This document shows, piece by piece, positions 33,032-41,660 of a stretch of 64,000 bases of DNA; position 1 is the first letter of the stretch; each line of letters opens with the position of its first letter. The notes under the pieces were generated by a model that worked only from the letters and a program-made list of their open reading frames with translations, had not been told where the DNA came from and made no database searches. The position numbers and the translations under genes were made by a program. Where the stretch lies: contig NZ_KQ948147.1 in NCBI RefSeq assembly GCF_001513955.1, positions 258,532 to 322,531 of the forward strand, written 5' to 3'. This stretch comes from Streptomyces pseudovenezuelae (GTDB taxonomy: Bacteria; Actinomycetota; Actinomycetes; Streptomycetales; Streptomycetaceae).

Positions 33032-33732
33032 GCCGTACGCACCGGTCCGCGCGGCCGCTGATCGCGATCCCCGCCCGTTTCTCGGCCACCACGTCCGCCC
33101 TCCGGTACGCCGCCGAGGTCAACGCCCGCGCCCTGATCGAGGCCGTGTGGCGGGCCGGTGGCGAACCGGCGAGCATCCATCCCGACGCCACCGACGTGCC
33201 GGCCCGGCTCGCCCGCTTCGACGGCGTCCTGCTTCCCGGCGGCGGCGACCTCGCCCCGCACCGCTACGGCGCAGCCGCCGCCCACGAGGCCGTCTACGAC
33301 GTGGACGACCTCCAGGACACCTTCGATCTCGAAGTCGCCCGCGCCGCACTGGAGTCGGGCCTGCCCCTGCTGGCGGTCTGCCGCGGTCTCCAGGTCGTGA
33401 ACGTGGCCCTCGGCGGCACCCTGGAACAGCACATGGACAGCGACCACCGCCATCTCGTGCACCCGGTGACGATCCGTCGCGGCACCCTGCTGGAGCGGGC
33501 CGCCGGTGCGGAGAAGGCCGACGCCTCCTGCTACCACCACCAGCGGGTCGACCGCCCGGGCGAGGGGCTCACGGTCACCGCGCGCGCCGCCGACGGCACG
33601 GTGGAGGGGCTCGAACTCACCGGCGCCCGAGGCTGGTGCACGGCCGTCCAGTGGCACCCCGAGGACACGGCCCACGAAGACCCCGCCCAGCAGGGCCTGT
33701 TCGACGCCCTCGTCCAGGCCGCCCGCCGCTGA
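33028..33732 (+). CDS. PuuD-like gamma-glutamyl hydrolase (peptidase C26)
   Basis: A 234-aa class I amidotransferase-fold hydrolase. The nucleophile is Cys118 in LLAVCRGLQVVNVALGGTL, with His210 and Glu212 in VQWHPED; DGVLLPGGGDLAPHRY is the family's oxyanion region. It should cleave gamma-glutamyl amides and return glutamate, as PuuD does. The GTG at 33028 overlaps the PuuC-like stop (GTGA), which fixes the start and indicates translational coupling. All catalytic residues are intact, unlike in the amidotransferase remnant at 31076. Confidence 0.9.
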   Translation: MSRTHRSARPLIAIPARFSATTSALRYAAEVNARALIEAVWRAGGEPASIHPDATDVPARLARFDGVLLPGGGDLAPHRYGAAAAHEAVYDVDDLQDTFDLEVARAALESGLPLLAVCRGLQVVNVALGGTLEQHMDSDHRHLVHPVTIRRGTLLERAAGAEKADASCYHHQRVDRPGEGLTVTARAADGTVEGLELTGARGWCTAVQWHPEDTAHEDPAQQGLFDALVQAARR

Positions 33733-33740
33733 CACCGTCC

Positions 33741-33769
33741 CGCGGGTGAGCCGACGAGCCCACCCCGCG
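33741..33769 (+). terminator. Possible terminator after the PuuD-like gene
   Basis: An 8-bp stem (CGCGGGTG with CACCCCGCG, one bulged base) and a loop of about 12 bases, starting 9 bases after the stop. Confidence 0.35.
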
Positions 33770-33928
33770 CCGGTGGAAGGGCCGGTCCGGCCCGCGTCGG
33801 CTGCTCGCGACTCCCCGGGAAGCAGGGCAAGGACCCGTGGAGCGCCGGTGAAAACCCTGTGGAAGCGGTGTCAGCGGGGCCGTTTATGCTGCACGGACGA
33901 TCACGCGGGACCATGGGGAGGGCGCGGC

Positions 33929-34912
33929 ATGTTCGGCAAGCTGTTCGGCAGGGATGCGGAGAGACCGGAGGGGAATCCGTACGCCCTGCCCGTCCCGCGC
34001 AGACAGAAGAACGGGACGTACCCGCTGCGCGCCCTCGGGGACACCCGGGTGCTCGCGCTGGTGGAGGCGGCCGACGCCGGTGACTGGGAGGCGGTCAAGG
34101 CGGCCCTGGCCCCCTTCGATCTCGGCCGTGACCACGCGGTGCTCGGCCAGCTCGCCGACCTGGACGGGGTGCAGGACTGGATCGGCCGGGCCGTCGAGGA
34201 CGACAAGGAACACCGGGCGACGGCCCTGCTGATATCCGGGACACGGCACATCAGCTGGGGCTGGGAGGCCCGTACCTCCGCCCGTGCCGTGGACGTCACG
34301 CGGGAGCAGTGGCGGATCTTCCACGAGCGGCTGGAGATCGCCGAGGAGCACCTGCTCGAAGCCGCCGAGCTGCGGCCCGACTGGATCACCCCGTGGCGCC
34401 GCCTGCTCACCTCCGGCCGCGGCATGTCGCTCGGCCCCGCCGTCACCCAGACCCGGCGCGACGCCGCCCTGCGCCGCGACCCGCTGGACCTGGAGACCCA
34501 CATCGAGTGGGTGTCCCAGCTGCAGCCCCGCTGGGGCGGTGAGCCGGGCCAGGCCCTGGCGTTCGCCCGCAAGGCCTACGCCGCGGCGCCCGACGGGCAC
34601 CGCCTCGGCTGTGTCATCGCCATGGCCCACATCGAGCAGTGGGTGGAGGAGGACAACCGCGACTGCCTGCAACACCCGCACATCCAGGCCGAGTTGCGGG
34701 AAGCAGCGGAGCGCAGCATCCTGCACCACACGTACGAACGCCGCCTGGGCTGGCAGGGCGACTACAACATCTTCGCCATGGCCCTCTCGCTGGCGGGCAG
34801 CAGGACGGCCTCCAATGTCTTCCGCGAACTGGACGGGGTCTTCACCGAGTGGCCGTGGGCCTTCATGGCGGACCCCCAGAAGGCCTACGCACGCTTCCGC
34901 AAGGCTGTCTGA
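33929..34912 (+). CDS. Uncharacterised helical-repeat (TPR-like) protein
   Basis: A 327-aa soluble protein that I cannot assign to a named family. It begins MFGKLFGRDAERP and is almost entirely predicted helix. Repeating helix pairs such as LEIAEEHLLEAAELRPDW and ALAFARKAYAAAPDGHRLGC look like TPR or SEL1-type units. There is no signal peptide and no membrane segment. The ATG at 33929 has a GGAGGG a little upstream. The HSP90-like gene begins 81 bases later on the same strand, so an accessory role with that system is possible. Confidence 0.75.
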   Translation: MFGKLFGRDAERPEGNPYALPVPRRQKNGTYPLRALGDTRVLALVEAADAGDWEAVKAALAPFDLGRDHAVLGQLADLDGVQDWIGRAVEDDKEHRATALLISGTRHISWGWEARTSARAVDVTREQWRIFHERLEIAEEHLLEAAELRPDWITPWRRLLTSGRGMSLGPAVTQTRRDAALRRDPLDLETHIEWVSQLQPRWGGEPGQALAFARKAYAAAPDGHRLGCVIAMAHIEQWVEEDNRDCLQHPHIQAELREAAERSILHHTYERRLGWQGDYNIFAMALSLAGSRTASNVFRELDGVFTEWPWAFMADPQKAYARFRKAV

Positions 34913-34993
34913 GCCGCAGGCCACACGGTTCCCGCCCGTCCCGGCGCCGGACCCTCGCCCACCCTCGCCGTTCCCCTCTCCCCGGACTGCCCC

Positions 34994-36850
34994 ATGCCTC
35001 TGCGCCCCGAATCCGCCGACCACGCCACCGCCGACCGCACCTTCCAGGTGGACCTGCGCGGCCTGGTCGATCTCCTCTCCCACCACCTCTACTCCAGCCC
35101 CCGCGTCTACCTGCGCGAGCTCCTCCAGAACGCCGTGGACGCGCTCACCGCCCGGCACACCCTCGAACAGGGCGCCCCCGCCGACGCGTTCGGCATCCGC
35201 CTGTACGCCGACGGCTCCGTGGTGCGGGTCGAGGACGACGGCGTCGGTCTCACCGAGGCCGACGTGCACACCTTCCTCGCCACCATCGGCCGCAGCAGCA
35301 AGCGCGCGGAGCAGATCGCCGACCAACGCGCCGACTTCATCGGCCAGTTCGGCATCGGTCTGCTCTCCTGCTTCCTGGTCGCGGACGAGATCCACGTCGT
35401 GAGCCGCTCCGCCCGAACCCCCGACGCCCCCGCCGTGGAGTGGCGCGGACGCGGCGACGGCAGCTACACCGTCCGCACCCTGCCCGCCTCCGCCCGCCCC
35501 AGGCCCGGCACCACCGTCACCCTGACGCCCCGCGCCGACGCGGGCGAGTGGACCCGCCCGGCACAGGTCCACGCGCTGGCCCGCCACTTCGGCTCCCTGC
35601 TGCGCCACCCGGTGACCTTCGACGACGGCACCGCAGGTCCCGGCGGCAGGGGCGCACCCGTCAACCCCGAACCCGCACCCTGGGCACGCACCCACCCCAC
35701 CCCCGGAGCCCGCTCCCGCGCCCTGGCCGCCTACGGCGAGGACGTCTTCGGGTTCACGCCGCTGGACACCATCGAACTCGACCTGCCGGCCGTCGGCCTG
35801 AAGGGCATCGCCTGCGTGCTGCCCGAAGCGGTACCGGCCGGGCGCCGCCACGGACACCGCGTGCACGTCAAGGGCATGCTGCTGTCCGAGCAGGCCGAGG
35901 AGATCCTGCCCGACTGGGCGTTCTTCGTCCGCTGTGTCATCGACGCCGAGAGCCTGCGCCCCACGGCCTCCCGCGAGTCCCTGTACGAGGACGACACCCT
36001 AGCCGCCGTCCGCGACGCCCTCGCCGAACGCCTGCGCGCGTGGATCGCCAGGGCCGCCGCGAGCGACCCCGAGCTGCTCGGCCGCTTCCTCCAGGTGCAC
36101 CACCTGGCCGTGAAGTCGCTCGCGGTGCACGACGACGAGATCATGCGAATGCTGCTGCCCTGGCTGCCGTTCGAGACCACCGACGGGCACGCCACCCTCG
36201 ACGAGTTCGCGCGCACCCACCGCACCGTGCTCGTCACGTCCAGCGTGGAAGAGTTCCGCCAGGTCGCGGCGATCGCCTCGGCCGCCGGGCTCGGCGTCGT
36301 CAACGGCGGCTACACCTACGACCGCGCCCTGGTCCACCGGCTCCCCGAGGTCAGGCCCGAGGTCACCGTCGCCGACCTCGACCCGGCGACCCTCACCGCC
36401 CACCTCGACCCCGTCGACCGGGAGACCGAGCTGGCCGCCGCGGCCTATCTCGCCCAGGCCCGCGACGCCCTCGCCGTCTTCGACTGCGATGTCGCGCTGC
36501 GCACCTTCCAGCCCGCCTCCGCCCCCGCCCTCCTCCTCGACAGCCGCGAGGCCCGGCACGAACGCACCCGCTCCCAGCTCGCCCGCGAGCAGCAGGGCGG
36601 TGTGTGGGGCGACATCCTCGGCGCCCTGCGCCAGGAGGCCCCGCGGGCCCAGCTGATCCTCAACCAGCTCAACCCACTGGTGCGTACCGCCGTCACCATC
36701 GGCGAGCCCGAGCTGGCCCGCACCAGCGCCGAAGCCCTCTACGGGCAGGCCGCGATGCTGTCCCGGCGCCCGCTCAGGCCCGCCGAGTCGAGCCTCATCA
36801 ACCGCTCCTTCCTCGACCTCCTCGCCCACGCCCTCCGCAAGGACAGCTGA
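34994..36850 (+). CDS. HSP90-family (HtpG-like) ATPase paralog
   Basis: A 618-aa HSP90-family protein. The GHKL ATP-binding site is complete: ELLQNAVDAL (catalytic Glu and Asn), VEDDGVGLTEADV, and GQFGIGLLSCFLVADEI as the lid. The middle domain has the HtpG-type stretch VHVKGMLLSEQAEEILPDW and the arginine motif TASRESL. The C-terminal domain is divergent but keeps LNQLNPLVRTAV. It probably remodels client proteins in the cytoplasm. Only 2 bases separate it from the 977-aa repeat protein, so the two are made together. It is likely a paralog rather than the housekeeping HtpG. Confidence 0.88.
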   Translation: MPLRPESADHATADRTFQVDLRGLVDLLSHHLYSSPRVYLRELLQNAVDALTARHTLEQGAPADAFGIRLYADGSVVRVEDDGVGLTEADVHTFLATIGRSSKRAEQIADQRADFIGQFGIGLLSCFLVADEIHVVSRSARTPDAPAVEWRGRGDGSYTVRTLPASARPRPGTTVTLTPRADAGEWTRPAQVHALARHFGSLLRHPVTFDDGTAGPGGRGAPVNPEPAPWARTHPTPGARSRALAAYGEDVFGFTPLDTIELDLPAVGLKGIACVLPEAVPAGRRHGHRVHVKGMLLSEQAEEILPDWAFFVRCVIDAESLRPTASRESLYEDDTLAAVRDALAERLRAWIARAAASDPELLGRFLQVHHLAVKSLAVHDDEIMRMLLPWLPFETTDGHATLDEFARTHRTVLVTSSVEEFRQVAAIASAAGLGVVNGGYTYDRALVHRLPEVRPEVTVADLDPATLTAHLDPVDRETELAAAAYLAQARDALAVFDCDVALRTFQPASAPALLLDSREARHERTRSQLAREQQGGVWGDILGALRQEAPRAQLILNQLNPLVRTAVTIGEPELARTSAEALYGQAAMLSRRPLRPAESSLINRSFLDLLAHALRKDS

Positions 36851-36852
36851 CG

Positions 36853-39786
36853 ATGCCCCACGCGATCCAGACCACCGACGAGCTGTTCCAGGCGCTCCAG
36901 GAGAACGACGAGCGTCCCTACGACCGTACCCGCACCGTGACCGCCGAGGAACTCGTCGACGCCGCCGAGCAGTTCGAGGAGCCCGTCCCGCTCGTCCACG
37001 CGCTCCTCGAACTCCAGGAGGCGTACACCTACGGTTCCGAACCCCGGAAGTCGCCCGTCGTCTTCGCCCGGCTGCTCACCCTGTTCGACGAGCGGCCCGA
37101 GGTCTTCGACGAGCGCCTGCGCCACATGGTGTTCTGGCGGTTCAAGTGGGTGGGCCACGCCCTGCGCCAGCTGCCCGAGATACCGCTGGCCAGCCTGCGC
37201 CAGTGGCTGACGGAGATGCGCGACCGCTACGAGAAGGCCGGCCTCGGCCTCCAGCCCTACTACGGACAGGCGTACCAGCTCGCCGCCCACGTGGGCGAGG
37301 ACACCACCCTCGCCTACGAGCTGTGGGCGGGCCGCGGCCGCACCCGGCTCAGCGACTGCGAGGCCTGCGAGATCTGCGAGCGCGCCCTGTTCCACCTCGC
37401 GGCGGGCGACGACGAGCGGGCCCTGCGCACCTGGGAGCCCGTGCTGAACGGGAAGGAGTCCTGCCAGGAGGAACCGGCCCGCTCCCTGTCGTACGCGCTG
37501 CTGCCCCTGCTGCGCACCGGCGCCGCCGACCGGGCCCGCGAACTGCACCTCGCCGGCTACCGCGGCTGCCGCCGCAACCCCTCGATGTCCGGGGAGGTGG
37601 GCCGGCACCTGGAGTTCTGCGCGCTGACCGGCAACGAGGCCCGCGGACTGGAACTGCTCGCAGAGAACCGGAACCTGTTCGACGAGGTCGACTCGCCGCT
37701 GGACCAGCTCGACTTCCTCACCGGCGTCGAGGTCCTCCTGCAGCGCGTCGAGCACCTCGGCCACGGCGAACTGCCGGCCACCGGATACACGGGCCGCACC
37801 TGGACGGTGTCCGGCCTGCGCGCCGAGGTGCGGGGCCGCGCCGACGACCTCGCCGCCCGCTTCGACGCCCGCAACGGCACCTCCACCCACACCCACCGCC
37901 GCGGGACCCGCCTCGGCCGGGCTCCCCTCCTCGACACGCTGGAACTGACCCTGCGCCCCCGCAGTCTCGACGATGTGGCCCCGACCGCCCCCGTCGCCGC
38001 ACCCGCCTCCCGTACGACCACGGCCGTCCCCGAGTCGCTGCCCGAACTCATCCTCCGGGCACGGAAGCTGGAGGAGGAGGGGCACCCCGAGGCCCAGGTC
38101 TGCTTCGCGCGGCTGCGCACGCTCGTCGCAGCCCACGACTACGCCCACCCCGACGACCCGGCCGTGGGCCCCCTGGTCCGGCTGCGCGCGGACCTGCTGG
38201 CCGACGAGGCGAACCAGGCGGGCAACAAGGACGACTTCGCCGAGGCGGCAGCCCTCCACGAGGAGGCCGCGGCCCTCTACGAGGACGCCGCGGAGCCCGG
38301 CCACGCGGCGGTCGCCCGCGCCTGCGCCCTGCTCGCCACCGCCCAGATCCCCGCGCAGGACGCGGCCGGGGCCGAGGCCAGGGCGGCCGAGCTGACCGGA
38401 GTCCACGCGTCCCTGGTCCGCCTGCACGAGGAGACCACCGGCCTCGCCCCCGGTCACGAGGCCCGTCTGCTGCGGCTGCGGGCGACCGCGCTCGGCCTGC
38501 GCCTGCAGACGACGGGAAGCAAGGAGCACGTGGAGCCGGTGTTCGCCGAGACCGACCTGGTGCAGGCCTTCGCCACCCGGCACGACCTGGCCGGGCAGCT
38601 CTCCGGCGCGCTGATGCTGCGGGCGAGCACGCACGCCCTCTCCGGTGACCTGCCCGCCGCGGTCACCGGGGTCGACGTCCTCCTCGACCGGCTCAGGGCG
38701 CACGGCCCCGCCTGGCACCTGCCCCGCACCCTCGGACTGCGCGGCCGGCTCCAGCTCGCGCTCCGGGACCCCGAGGCCGCGCACGCGGACCTCACCGAAG
38801 CGCTGCGACGGGCCGCCGACTGGCCGGCCGACACGGTCGACACCACCCGCCTGCACGGCGATCTCGCCGAGGCCTGCATGCACCTGGGCCGCCCCGGCGA
38901 CGCCCTGCGGCACCTGACGCGCTCGGCGGAGGCGGACCTGCGCCGGGGCAACCGGATCGACGCGTTCTGCACCTACAGCAACGCGGCCCAGCTCAGCCTC
39001 GACCTGGACCGGGTCGAGGACTGCATCGCCCTGCTCGACTCACTGCTGGCCGAACCGGACGTCGCCGCCGGAGAACTGGACGACCGGCTCACCGCCCAGC
39101 TGCGCCTGACCCGCGCCCGCGCGCTGCGTGCCGGGGAGGACGTCAAGGCGGCCACGGCCGAGTTCGCCGCCCTCGCGGCCGAGTCGGCCGGCTGGGACGA
39201 CGACCCGGGCAGCCACGCCATGATCGCCGCGGAGACGGCCGTACTCCTCGGTGAGTCCGGCGAGTTCGGCCCGGCCCGCGAGGCGGCGGACCAGGCGATC
39301 GCCGCCCACGCCCGCGACCCGCGCTACGAACTGCTCAGCAACTGCCTGCGTGAACTGGCCCGCCTCCAGGCCCAGCAGCAGGGCGCCGAGGGCCTGGCCG
39401 ACGCCCGCGCCTTCCTCGCCGACGCCGGCCGGATCGCCGACGAGGCCCGCGCGGCCGGACACGAACCGCGCGGCCGCTCCCTGGACAGCGCCCTGGCCTA
39501 CGAACACGGGCGGGTCAGCGCCTACGCCGGGGCGTACGAGGACGCACTGGCCGCCCTGGAGAAGGCCCTGGCCCTGCTCGGCGAGCCGGGACCGCAGGAC
39601 GACCGGGCCGGTGAATGGGCCGAGTGCGTGCGCCTCGCGGGCGCTGTGGAGGGCCTCTACCTGGAACGCCCCGCACCCGCCCTCGTCCGCCTCGACGCCG
39701 CGGTGTCCCATCTGACCGCCCAGGGCCACACCGAGGAGACCCAGCCCCTGACCTCCCTGGCGGCCCGGCTGCGCGACGAGGAGTGA
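36853..39786 (+). CDS. Large TPR-like repeat protein coupled to the HSP90 paralog
   Basis: A 977-aa acidic cytoplasmic protein composed largely of helix-turn-helix repeats. Units such as AALHEEAAALYEDAAEPGHAA, ALRHLTRSAEADLRRGNRI and ALAALEKALALLGEPGPQD are TPR-like. A proline- and arginine-rich linker near 345-395 separates an N-terminal part (with four cysteines in CEACEIC...CQEE) from the repeats. The ATG at 36853 lies 2 bases after the HSP90 stop; the same frame is open far upstream but that part is antisense-like and not coding. It may act as a dedicated co-chaperone or client adaptor, by analogy with eukaryotic HSP90-TPR partners. That is inference. Confidence 0.82.
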   Translation: MPHAIQTTDELFQALQENDERPYDRTRTVTAEELVDAAEQFEEPVPLVHALLELQEAYTYGSEPRKSPVVFARLLTLFDERPEVFDERLRHMVFWRFKWVGHALRQLPEIPLASLRQWLTEMRDRYEKAGLGLQPYYGQAYQLAAHVGEDTTLAYELWAGRGRTRLSDCEACEICERALFHLAAGDDERALRTWEPVLNGKESCQEEPARSLSYALLPLLRTGAADRARELHLAGYRGCRRNPSMSGEVGRHLEFCALTGNEARGLELLAENRNLFDEVDSPLDQLDFLTGVEVLLQRVEHLGHGELPATGYTGRTWTVSGLRAEVRGRADDLAARFDARNGTSTHTHRRGTRLGRAPLLDTLELTLRPRSLDDVAPTAPVAAPASRTTTAVPESLPELILRARKLEEEGHPEAQVCFARLRTLVAAHDYAHPDDPAVGPLVRLRADLLADEANQAGNKDDFAEAAALHEEAAALYEDAAEPGHAAVARACALLATAQIPAQDAAGAEARAAELTGVHASLVRLHEETTGLAPGHEARLLRLRATALGLRLQTTGSKEHVEPVFAETDLVQAFATRHDLAGQLSGALMLRASTHALSGDLPAAVTGVDVLLDRLRAHGPAWHLPRTLGLRGRLQLALRDPEAAHADLTEALRRAADWPADTVDTTRLHGDLAEACMHLGRPGDALRHLTRSAEADLRRGNRIDAFCTYSNAAQLSLDLDRVEDCIALLDSLLAEPDVAAGELDDRLTAQLRLTRARALRAGEDVKAATAEFAALAAESAGWDDDPGSHAMIAAETAVLLGESGEFGPAREAADQAIAAHARDPRYELLSNCLRELARLQAQQQGAEGLADARAFLADAGRIADEARAAGHEPRGRSLDSALAYEHGRVSAYAGAYEDALAALEKALALLGEPGPQDDRAGEWAECVRLAGAVEGLYLERPAPALVRLDAAVSHLTAQGHTEETQPLTSLAARLRDEE

Positions 39787-39896
39787 CGCGGCGCTCGGCC
39801 CGGGGGACGCCCGTTCCCCGGGCCGACCCCGGTGCCATAACCTCGTGAAGCAGACGTCGGTCGCCCGATGTGTCCGTCCACGCTGAGGAGGCGAGG

Positions 39897-40733
39897 GTGC
39901 TCGGAAAGGGCACGTGGTTGCTCGTGGGTGCCATGGTGGTGGCGTGGATGGTGCTCTCCGGACCCAGTGCGCCGAGCGGTGCCCTCGACGCCGGCTCGGT
40001 GCCCGCCAAACCCGCCAGAGACGTCGTACCGAACCGGGTCATGACCTGGAACCTCTGCAACCCCTGCGAGACGGGCAACGACGACCGGGCGGCGGAGATC
40101 GCCAGGTTCGCGCCGCAGGTCATCGGCCTCCAGGAGGCCTGCGTGGGCGACGTCGAGAAGATCCGGGACTATCTGGAGAACCTCCACGGGCTCGTCTACC
40201 ACGTCGAGTACGGGCCGGTTCTCCAGAGCTGGGGCCGGTGCGGGGGAGCGCCCTGGAAGCCGGGCGGCTACGGCGAGGCGATCCTCTCGGCGGCCCCGAT
40301 GACCGACGTCGTCACCGAGGAGTATCCCGACGGCGGCTCCGAGGACCGCGGATACATGGAGGTCACCACCACGGTGGGCGGCCGCCCGGTCCGGGTCTTC
40401 AACACCCACCTCGCCGAACGCCGCCAGGAGCCGGTCCGGGCAAACCAGGTCGGTGTCCTCGCCAAGAAGGTCGCCCGGCACGACCGCGCGATCGTCATCG
40501 GCGACTTCAACGCCGTGCCGGACGCCTACGAACTCACCCCGATGTGGAAACTGGCCACGGACGCGGACCCCCACTGCCGTCCCGGGGCCGCCACGAGCTG
40601 CGAGCCGACCACCGACTGGCAGAGCAAGTTCGACTACGTCTTCCTGCGCGGCTACGCCCCCGCCGGGCACCGTGTCCATCCGAATCCGGTCTCGGACCAT
40701 CATGTGCTGTACGCCGACGTGAACCCGGCCTAG
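39897..40733 (+). CDS. Exported endonuclease/exonuclease/phosphatase-family protein
   Basis: A 278-aa DNase-I-fold protein. The N-terminus LGKGTWLLVGAMVVAWMVLSG is a signal peptide or membrane anchor. Catalytic landmarks of the EEP fold follow: MTWNLCNPC, GLQEAC (metal Glu), FNTHLAERR, IGDFNAVPD (Asp, Asn) and SDHHVLYADV (Asp-His). Members cut nucleic acids or phosphodiesters such as sphingomyelin; which applies here is not evident. I chose the GTG at 39897 because GAGGAG lies 6 bases before it; an upstream GTG (39870) would add 9 residues. Confidence 0.85.
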   Translation: MLGKGTWLLVGAMVVAWMVLSGPSAPSGALDAGSVPAKPARDVVPNRVMTWNLCNPCETGNDDRAAEIARFAPQVIGLQEACVGDVEKIRDYLENLHGLVYHVEYGPVLQSWGRCGGAPWKPGGYGEAILSAAPMTDVVTEEYPDGGSEDRGYMEVTTTVGGRPVRVFNTHLAERRQEPVRANQVGVLAKKVARHDRAIVIGDFNAVPDAYELTPMWKLATDADPHCRPGAATSCEPTTDWQSKFDYVFLRGYAPAGHRVHPNPVSDHHVLYADVNPA

Positions 40734-40747
40734 CCGGGCGTGCGGGG

Positions 40748-40768
40748 CCGCCGGTATTTCACCGGCGG
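40748..40768. terminator. Terminator hairpin after the exported nuclease gene
   Basis: An 8-bp perfect stem CCGCCGGT / ACCGGCGG with loop ATTTC begins 14 bases past the stop. It sits between two converging transcripts and may serve both. Nothing else was recognised in 40769-41003. Confidence 0.8.
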
Positions 40769-41003
40769 TTCCGAGAACTTCCCGGATTCACCACTCCGCT
40801 GCTGTGGCGATCAGCGCGGGCGACTGAACAGAAAGCCTCGCGAAGGACTGTTCCGCACGTCGTCGCACCGGAAAGCGTTCTGGCCCGCCAGGACTTCCGA
40901 TGTATTGGCTGAGACGGAGCGTCAGTGGAATGGGTGCGCTCAATTCGCCGCAGGTGTCCATGTTGCTGGGCGCCGCGAGTACCGGCACGGCCCTCGCGAC
41001 GCC

Positions 41004-41660
41004 TCAGCTCCTGCGGACGCTGATCGCGTGGGTGGCCGTCACCGCGGCCGCCAGGACGCCCGCCGAGATCGCGAGCAGGGCACTGGTGGACCCGAGGACA
41101 TCCGCGGAGCCGGAGGCGCTCTGCAGGTCACCGAGCAGCACGTTGACCGGGGAGACGCCCTTGGCCAGCAGCACCGCCAGCAGCAGGACGAGGGCCAGCA
41201 GCAGGGCGTAGCCCTGTCGGCGGAAGATCAGCCGTGAGCACAGGACGCCGATCGCGATACCCGTGAAGGCGCAGGTGAGCTGGGCCTCGGTGCCCAGGAC
41301 CGCGTCGGCGAAGGTGAAGGTGTGCGAGCCGAACAGCAGCGGCAGGACGAGCCCGGCCGCCGTCAACGGCAGGCACCACAGGGCGGCCGTGCCCACCGAA
41401 CCGAGCAGCACCCGCAGATGACTGCCCGCGGTGACGACGACGACCGAGCGGTGCGTCTGGTCCTCCAGCCCGATCAGCCCCATCGTCAGCCAGACGGAGC
41501 AGACCAGCATGCCTCCGGCCGCCGAGCCGTAGGTGGCGGCCAGCGGGCCCGAGTCACTGCTGGTCAGCACCGCGAGAAGGCCGACGAACAGCAGGAGCGG
41601 AGCGAGGTAGCGCTGCGAGAGCAGCATCACGGTGAACAGGTAGCGGACCAGCGCGATCAC
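41004..41660 (-). CDS. ABC transporter membrane subunit
   Basis: A 218-aa very hydrophobic protein with about six transmembrane segments, for example LAPLLLFVGLLAVLTSS and ALLLALVLLLAVLLAKG. It lacks a signal peptide and extracellular domains. It resembles the small membrane partners of ABC-2-type exporters but shows no specific family motif. Its start overlaps the end of the ATPase gene by 4 bases, so the two form an exporter. The cargo is unknown. Confidence 0.8.
   Translation of the reverse strand: MIALVRYLFTVMLLSQRYLAPLLLFVGLLAVLTSSDSGPLAATYGSAAGGMLVCSVWLTMGLIGLEDQTHRSVVVVTAGSHLRVLLGSVGTAALWCLPLTAAGLVLPLLFGSHTFTFADAVLGTEAQLTCAFTGIAIGVLCSRLIFRRQGYALLLALVLLLAVLLAKGVSPVNVLLGDLQSASGSADVLGSTSALLAISAGVLAAAVTATHAISVRRS

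Noticed and set aside
34639..36852. Upstream extension of the 977-aa repeat protein frame across the HSP90 gene
   Set aside because: The extension is Arg/Pro-rich, overlaps the HSP90 gene in another frame, and lacks a ribosome-binding site. The ATG 2 bases after the HSP90 stop is the natural start.
40788..40988. 66-codon minus-strand frame after the ABC membrane gene
   Set aside because: It has no binding site, its composition turns non-coding after the first 30 codons, and it runs to the edge of the neighbouring terminator. I could not support it as a gene.
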